From assembly GCA_023487645.1 (NCBI GenBank), contig JAMDBX010000055.1, positions 1-26,841 of the forward strand: 26,841 bases of DNA, in the 5' to 3' direction. Source of the stretch: Patescibacteria group bacterium (GTDB taxonomy: Bacteria; Patescibacteria; Microgenomatia; Daviesbacterales; UBA10151). Every line of letters begins with the position of its first letter. Within the stretch, counting starts at the first letter, position 1. Under the pieces are notes generated by a model, which saw only the letters and a program-made list of their open reading frames with translations, was not told the origin of the DNA and made no database searches. This document shows, piece after piece, positions 22,658 through 26,841 of this stretch. Made by a program: the position numbers and the translations under genes.

Positions 22658-22822
22658 ATGAAGTTTTACAATGTTAAAACCAGACAATCGGTAGACGTAC
22701 CAGATGATCAAGTGACTGTTGTCACGATGAAGAACGGCAGAAAAGCAGCCCAGGCAGAAGTTGGTGGCGTTAAGATGTTTAGAATCTTGAGCAAGGAAGA
22801 CGCTGACCGCCTTGCCAAGTAA
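22658..22822 (+). CDS. DUF5679-like small protein lacking the zinc-binding cysteines
   Basis: 54 residues. YNVKTRQSVDVPDDQVTV, MKNGRKAAQAEV and GGVKMFRIL follow the DUF5679 pattern (YCVKCxxxVxxxDxxxVTxKNGRxAxxGxCPxCGxKMFRI). The four cysteines are Asn, Thr, Val or Gly here, so there is no zinc knuckle. The gene has an AAGGAGGGT ribosome site and lies 38 nt after the YflT-like gene, probably in the same transcript. Function unknown; a nucleic-acid or protein-binding small beta fold is plausible. Confidence 0.6.
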   Translation: MKFYNVKTRQSVDVPDDQVTVVTMKNGRKAAQAEVGGVKMFRILSKEDADRLAK

Positions 22823-22834
22823 CATAAAGTGTTG

Positions 22835-22864
22835 ACATTAAGTATACGGCCGTAATATTAATGT
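22835..22864. repeat. 30-bp imperfect palindrome between convergent genes
   Basis: The two halves ACATTAAGTATACGG and CCGTAATATTAATGT match at 12 of 15 places around a CGG|CCG centre. A -35-like TTGACA overlaps the left end (22832-22837). No T-run follows on either strand and no gene starts here. It may be an operator, a weak bidirectional terminator or part of a small RNA gene. Confidence 0.4.
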
Positions 22865-22883
22865 GAACAATAATAAGCAATGT

Positions 22884-23774
22884 TTAGCTTTCCGCTTGAG
22901 GAGGAAGAAAGTACAGATAATTGAGAGATCGAAACCATTCTGAGGCTTGTCTTCTGTCTCCTGGATATAATGGTGTTCCACCTGGCTCCTCACCTCTTAA
23001 ACCTCTTTGCACCTCCTCTGCCACAAATGAATCTTTTTTCAGTTCATCCCCATAAAACTTGGCCCACAAGCGGGCTAGCAATTGTTCCAGTGACTTCGGA
23101 GGTTCCGTTAACGAAAGTCTTTTGCATAAAATCCCAAAAAAATCTTGTCTGCCCGCGCCTAAAATGCGTCCAAATTCTAATAAATGCCTAACTAGTCCAT
23201 GCCAATAATGAGCCAAATCGCTTTTATTACCTCTTATTGGTTGTTCGTATTTTCCATCATATACAAATTTAGGCTGCCCTTGTTCGATTATTAACTTATG
23301 ATGACCAAACCAGGCGTCTGCCCGCAGTCTGTCCTGTTCAAAACTAGCTAAGTATTGTTCCGCGCTGTCTGCAAATAAATCTTTTCTTTTCTTAAGGGGC
23401 AACGCGGAGAAAAAACCATTATAAGAATTATTTATCGACATCTCCCATCTGATACTGTTAGGCGATTGTAAAATTAAATTTGCGGCATCTTTGCTGGATT
23501 CTGAACGGCTCAAGTTTAGGCCTTGCCAGACTGCTTTTATCCTTTGCTCGCTCGGGTTCAACTGACGGTCTAAAATCATCTGTTGAAAAAGTGTATAAAT
23601 ATTTGCATTTTCTGCAAAAGAGTCAAAATATCCTTTTACTAACCTCTCTAAAACTGTTTCTACACCTTCATAAAACATATTTCCTACCACCGTAATTGCT
23701 GGTCTGGGTGGAACCATAAAAGCTGCATGATCGCTGTTTAAAAAATTCCCTTCGAAAAAACTGATATTTTTCAA
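22884..23774 (-). CDS. Orphan protein of unknown function
   Basis: Not recognised. About 296 residues from TTG 23774, or 277 from ATG 23717. It looks soluble and helical: MFYEGVETVLERLVKGYFDS, IRWEMSINNSYNGFFSALP, RADAWFGHHKLIIEQGQPKF, then LAHYWHGLVRHLLEFGRILG and a Glu/Arg-rich end. The GHHKLII segment and a conserved-looking W-H pair could be active or structural, but no known motif fits. Minus-strand TATACT (23780-23785) is 5 nt before TTG, which favours that start. The CAP gene lies just upstream on the same strand. Confidence 0.65.
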   Translation of the reverse strand: MKNISFFEGNFLNSDHAAFMVPPRPAITVVGNMFYEGVETVLERLVKGYFDSFAENANIYTLFQQMILDRQLNPSEQRIKAVWQGLNLSRSESSKDAANLILQSPNSIRWEMSINNSYNGFFSALPLKKRKDLFADSAEQYLASFEQDRLRADAWFGHHKLIIEQGQPKFVYDGKYEQPIRGNKSDLAHYWHGLVRHLLEFGRILGAGRQDFFGILCKRLSLTEPPKSLEQLLARLWAKFYGDELKKDSFVAEEVQRGLRGEEPGGTPLYPGDRRQASEWFRSLNYLYFLPPQAES

Positions 23775-23799
23775 CTTATAGTATAAAATAGTGGTGTGT

Positions 23800-24384
23800 C
23801 TAGGGTTTCCAGCCCTCGTAGGCGTAATAATTGCCCGAACTCTCCACACAGGCATAAGAGGTATCAGCCCGCAGATTGGCCGCATGTTCCGGTGAATTAA
23901 TCCACTGGTTAACTACATCGGAAGAATTGCTATTCATTTCAATATTTTCCGTCACATAACTAAACTTTGGATAAGGCAAAGTCTTGCTGTTAATCCGGTT
24001 GGTAAAACCATCATGGCTAAAATTTCTGACAATTTCCCCGGCTCTGATTTTGGCAAAATTACAAGTATAGGGATCTGTTTTGACCGGAGATAAACCCTGA
24101 GAACGGCGGTAATTATTGATTTGGTATATATAAGAATTGCCCGTGGTATTGGAAACCGGCAGGGTAGGGGTAGGGGTCGAAGTTGCGGAAGGCTTTGGGG
24201 TTGGCGTTACACTGGGTTTAGCAGTAGGAATCGATGAAGGGGTAGGGAGCGGTTTTGAAGCTGGTCTGGTGATGAAAAAACTGATCGGATTGGACCAAAT
24301 TTGAGAGTGATATGACCGGGGCGAAAAATTAAACAACAAATAAAACGGCAAAGAAAAGGCGATGGCTAGGGCAGAGAAAATCAT
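23800..24384 (-). CDS. Secreted CAP/SCP-domain protein with Pro/Thr linker
   Basis: 194 residues. An N-terminal membrane segment (about 3-19) is followed by a linker very rich in Pro, Thr and Ser (about 40-77), then a CAP domain: INNYRRSQGLSPV, the FSHDGF metal/active cleft motif, VTENIEM and WINSPEHAANL. Two cysteines (YTCNF and YACVE) could form a disulfide. Bacterial CAP proteins act outside the cell, bind lipids or sometimes cleave, and are often linked to wall or spore functions. The promoter TTGACA-N17-TAAATT lies just upstream. Confidence 0.9.
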   Translation of the reverse strand: MIFSALAIAFSLPFYLLFNFSPRSYHSQIWSNPISFFITRPASKPLPTPSSIPTAKPSVTPTPKPSATSTPTPTLPVSNTTGNSYIYQINNYRRSQGLSPVKTDPYTCNFAKIRAGEIVRNFSHDGFTNRINSKTLPYPKFSYVTENIEMNSNSSDVVNQWINSPEHAANLRADTSYACVESSGNYYAYEGWKP

Positions 24385-24396
24385 CGTGAGGTGTGA

Positions 24397-24425
24397 AATT
24401 TAAACCATCTCTTTCCATTTGTCAA
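24397..24425 (-). promoter_or_regulatory. TTGACA-N17-TAAATT promoter of the CAP gene
   Basis: The -35 TTGACA (24420-24425) is perfect and the spacing of 17 is ideal. The -10 TAAATT (24397-24402) is 12 nt before ATG 24384, which leaves a leader of about 6 nt and no Shine-Dalgarno site. Confidence 0.65.
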
Positions 24426-24434
24426 ATTTTTTGT

Positions 24435-24878
24435 TTAGGGAATAGTTTCTTCAGCTTTATCTTCTGCTTCTTTCGGATCAATCGGCTTTCTAAGCCGGAA
24501 ATACCAAGCCGCCAGAAAAGCCACTACGGCATAAACCACCATGGCAAACAGTGTTGACCACTCCAGCGCCGCGCTACCGACCGGGCTTAATAAGGGAGAA
24601 AATAATCCGGAAAAAATAAAAACTAATGGTGTAGAAAACACATTAATTAAAACGCTGAAAAAGCTGTTAGGATTGGCGCCAAATAACCTCAGGAGAAATC
24701 TAATAGCCAAAATAGCTTCTATCACCATAAGGGCATACCAAACGATTTGCCTTTCCCTAATAATTTTTCTCTTCTTCTCGTAATCCTCTTGGGGAGGTTC
24801 TACCTTAATAACAGGTTTTTCTCCTGTTACCGGTTCAATTATAGTCGGCTCTTTCGGAACTAGTGGTTCAAAGGCCAT
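24435..24878 (-). CDS. YggT-family membrane protein
   Basis: 147 residues. The N-terminal cytoplasmic region is acidic and Pro-rich (about 1-40). Two membrane segments follow, with the YggT motif AIRFLLRLFGANPNSFFS between and TPLVFIFSGLFSPLL at the second helix. The end is acidic. YggT proteins are implicated in osmotic tolerance and in cell-shape or division contexts; the exact role here is unknown. Minus-strand TAGAAT lies 7 nt before ATG with no Shine-Dalgarno site. Confidence 0.85.
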   Translation of the reverse strand: MAFEPLVPKEPTIIEPVTGEKPVIKVEPPQEDYEKKRKIIRERQIVWYALMVIEAILAIRFLLRLFGANPNSFFSVLINVFSTPLVFIFSGLFSPLLSPVGSAALEWSTLFAMVVYAVVAFLAAWYFRLRKPIDPKEAEDKAEETIP

Positions 24879-24954
24879 TTTGGATATTCTATAACCTCAA
24901 GGTTAATAGGTTTATTAAGATCCGGTAAGAATATTGCAGGAAATAAATTTCCCA

Positions 24955-24976
24955 TTACTTTAATCTTACCTTAATC
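24955..24976 (+). repeat. Tandem 11-bp repeat TTACTTTAATC / TTACCTTAATC
   Basis: Two adjacent 11-bp units differ at one base and are followed by a partial TAACAATC. They lie just upstream of the -10 TATGAT (24997-25002) of the DUF8173-like gene. Head-to-tail 11-bp repeats are the usual footprint of OmpR-family regulators, though the bases differ from the box at 14052. Confidence 0.45.
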
Positions 24977-25026
24977 TAACAATCTTCTTACTCAAATATG
25001 ATTAGATACTGGTGAGATTATCTAAG

Positions 25027-26161
25027 ATGAAAAAAATCTCTGTTAGCTTAATATTTATCTTCGTTTTATTCTTTTTGCCTTTCACCATCTGGGCCCAAGA
25101 CAACAACAAAAATGTGATTCTGACAAAAAATGAGATAATTAACAAAGATTACTTTGCCGCAGGCAATAGCGTTTCATTAGAAGGAACAGTTAACGGGGAC
25201 GCATATTTGGCCGGAGGAAATATTGTCGTTGACGGTACAATTAACGGAGATTTGATTGCGGCCGGCGGCAATATGGATATCAGGGGAACTGTGACCGGTA
25301 ATATCCGGGCGGCCGGAGGAAATATTAACCTTAACAGGACGGTGGGCAGGAACGTATCGCTGGCCGGCGGCAGTCTTAGTCTTGCCTCAAATGCCAATAT
25401 AACCGGTAGTTTAGCAGCGGCAGGCGGAAACCTGGCTGTTTTCAGCCCCGTAGGAAAGGAAGCTAATTTAGCCGGAGGACAAATTACCCTGGGCAGTCGG
25501 ATTGGTGCCGATACCAACGCGGTAGTTGACCAGCTCAGCCTTGCCCCACAAGCCACAATTAGTGGTAATTTAACTTATTGGAGCAGAAATAAAGCCTCAA
25601 TTTCCGAAAGTGCCACCGTTTCCGGTAGAATTATTCAAAATATCCCCAAAGGAGAACAGCCGCAAGAAACTGAAAAAAAAGGAGTGAGCAGTGTAATTAG
25701 CTTTTTCAGAATTGTCAATTTTATTGGGGCGGCAATTATTGGTATTCTACTGCTAATATTTATGCCAATTTATTTCGACCGGACTACCGAGTACATTATG
25801 AAAAGACCGTGGGCTAGCTTGGGAATTGGCTTTTTAACTGCCATAGTTTTTCCTTTTGCTGCTAATTACCCTAATTGGTATCCCAATCGCCTTTGTCTTA
25901 GCCTTTACTTTGGGACTTATCTTATATCTTTCTACAATATTTGTTTCATTTGTCATCGGGCTGTTAATTTTGCAACGGTTTAATAACCAAACCGGTAAAA
26001 TCTGGGTCTTTTTGCTGGGTTTAATTTTTTATTCAATACTTACACTAATCCCCATATTAGGCTGGCTGGTTTCAGCTGTGGCGGCCCTGATTGGCACAGG
26101 AGCAATTTTGATGGAGGAAAAAGATTTCTATCTGAATCTTCGCGGGAAAAAACTTATTTAA
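25027..26161 (+). pseudogene. Bactofilin-like / DUF8173 surface protein with a one-base frameshift
   Basis: A signal peptide (to about WAQ) is followed by a beta-helix-like repeat domain with many copies of the G-x-x-x-AAGGN-x-x-x-x-GTVxGD pattern, as in polymer-forming cytoskeletal (bactofilin-type) and DUF8173 proteins. A linker and a polytopic membrane domain follow. At the T-run 25854-25857 the frame breaks: the sequence continues correctly as LLLITLIGIPIAFVLAFTLG in another frame to the stop at 26161. Removing one T gives an intact protein of about 377 residues. The ribosome site GGTGAG (25011-25016) fits ATG 25027. Likely a sequencing indel or a very recent mutation, since both halves are otherwise well preserved. 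Confidence 0.75.
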
Positions 26162-26655
26162 CTAAAAACTACTAAAAATAAAGCTATAAAAATAGTCAGC
26201 ACTTGCCAGATATCACGCAGGCCTAAAAGCAAACCCTCATCACCCTCATTATGCCAATGCAAGCCGCCATGGAAATTCATTTCTGCTTTTAATAAACTTC
26301 TGGCTTTAATAATCCCGGCAAAAGCTAAACCATCGACTACATCAGGCAACTGGGAACTGCCAATACCAAACATAATATAAAACAATTTCTCGCTTAAACC
26401 GGTTTTCAAATAAGTTATACCTAATATCAAAGCTATCGGCAAAGACAGATCAAAAACAATCACCGGGATGACGTATTTCTTAAATTTATCCATCTTGAAA
26501 AAATGCCCATGAGGTACAGCATCCATCAAATAATGAAATGCCACGCCAGTAGCGCCTGTGACGATTAATCCGGTTGTTAAATCACCATGTCCCAAATAGC
26601 TATAGGCAGCACTTCCCACAATCACTCCCACTGCCGTATGTCCGAAGGCTATCAT
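26158..26655 (-). CDS. Membrane-bound metal-dependent hydrolase-like protein (DUF457/YdjM-like)
   Basis: 165 residues, three or four membrane segments. His and Asp clusters lie at the membrane faces: FGHTAVGVIVG, VAFHYLMDAVPHGHFF, SQLPDVVDG and NFHGGLHWHNEGD. This resembles the small membrane metal-dependent hydrolases of the YdjM/DUF457 type; the assignment is tentative. TATAAT (26662-26667, minus strand) is exactly 6 nt before ATG. Its stop codon overlaps that of the convergent DUF8173-like gene within a shared TTAA. Confidence 0.55.
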   Translation of the reverse strand: MIAFGHTAVGVIVGSAAYSYLGHGDLTTGLIVTGATGVAFHYLMDAVPHGHFFKMDKFKKYVIPVIVFDLSLPIALILGITYLKTGLSEKLFYIMFGIGSSQLPDVVDGLAFAGIIKARSLLKAEMNFHGGLHWHNEGDEGLLLGLRDIWQVLTIFIALFLVVFS

Positions 26656-26661
26656 AAATTA

Positions 26662-26667
26662 ATTATA
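26662..26667 (-). promoter_or_regulatory. -10 TATAAT, leaderless start of the hydrolase-like gene
   Basis: Perfect TATAAT on the minus strand, 6 nt, then ATG 26655. No ribosome site is present. Confidence 0.65.
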
Positions 26668-26689
26668 CCCAATAGAGCTGAAAAGCTTC

Positions 26690-26841
26690 CTACAGTTTTA
26701 GGAACTCCAGTAGTTTATATACTAAAATGGCGGGCCAGACAAGGGCTTTTAGCAAACCAAATGCCCCTTGCCAAAACGAAGTGGCATGCTGGATAAAATA
26801 AACCGCTGCACCAATAATTCCTAATCCATAGATTGCATCTG
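26690..26841 (-). CDS. Small two-helix membrane protein, C-terminal part (cut by window edge)
   Basis: The last 50 residues are visible: IYGLGIIGAAVYFIQHATSF, then WQGAFGLLKALVWPAILVYK and LLEFLKL. The YxIQHATxFW motif and the LKALVWPAxLVYxxL helix recur in short uncharacterised membrane proteins that I associate with Patescibacteria and other bacteria. The start is outside the window. Function unknown. Confidence 0.65.
   Translation of the reverse strand, partial: DAIYGLGIIGAAVYFIQHATSFWQGAFGLLKALVWPAILVYKLLEFLKL

Noticed and set aside
25149..25556. 135-residue minus-strand frame with repeating FPPAA units
   Set aside because: It is the reverse reading of the beta-repeat domain of the DUF8173-like gene; repeat structure carries over to the opposite strand.

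Overview
The window looks like part of a small-genome, monoderm-like bacterium of the Patescibacteria (Candidate Phyla Radiation), possibly Microgenomates-like. This is inference. It rests on the AT-rich sequence, tight gene packing, many short envelope proteins of CPR-typical families (DUF475/TerC, DUF4342, DUF5666, lmo0937-like, DUF5679-like, YggT) and no visible outer-membrane machinery. No rRNA, tRNA or CRISPR array was seen.

Layout. 1-7.2 kb: a Fic-family protein (cut by the window edge), two GT-C type membrane glycosyltransferase-like proteins, a TerC-like DUF475 membrane protein, an S41 peptidase carrying a J-like domain, a HAD phosphatase and a small unknown ORF. 7.2-10.7 kb: a cupin, a GlcD-like FAD oxidase, a REP-associated (Y1/HUH) transposase bracketed by imperfect inverted repeats, and an orphan gene. 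10.7-14.0 kb: a SIMPL protein with a heptad-repeat coiled-coil partner, a frameshifted small membrane protein, a PsbP-like anchored protein, a rhomboid protease and a DUF4342 protein. 14.1-20.1 kb: an OmpR-type response regulator and histidine kinase, a secreted DUF2680-like protein, a strong terminator, then a MacA/MacB-like adaptor, ATPase and permease with a DUF5666 protein. I read this as an envelope-stress sensing and export module. 20.2-22.8 kb: a run of very small stress-type genes, interrupted by a divergent matrixin-like protease that contains a coiled-coil insertion. 22.8-26.8 kb: an orphan, a CAP/SCP protein, a YggT protein, a frameshifted bactofilin-like/DUF8173 protein, a membrane metal-dependent hydrolase-like protein and a partial small membrane protein.

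Two kinds of gene start are visible. About twelve genes have a -10 hexamer ending exactly 6 nt before the start codon (ATG or GTG), which places the expected transcription start on the start codon: leaderless mRNAs. The small stress and regulatory genes instead have strong Shine-Dalgarno sequences, one a 12-nt match to the anti-SD. This rule also corrects several start codons. The most unusual proteins are the S41 peptidase with a degenerate J domain and a displaced catalytic lysine, the DUF5679-like protein without its cysteines, and the matrixin with a coiled-coil insert. Two genes carry single-base homopolymer frameshifts, either sequencing errors or real decay.
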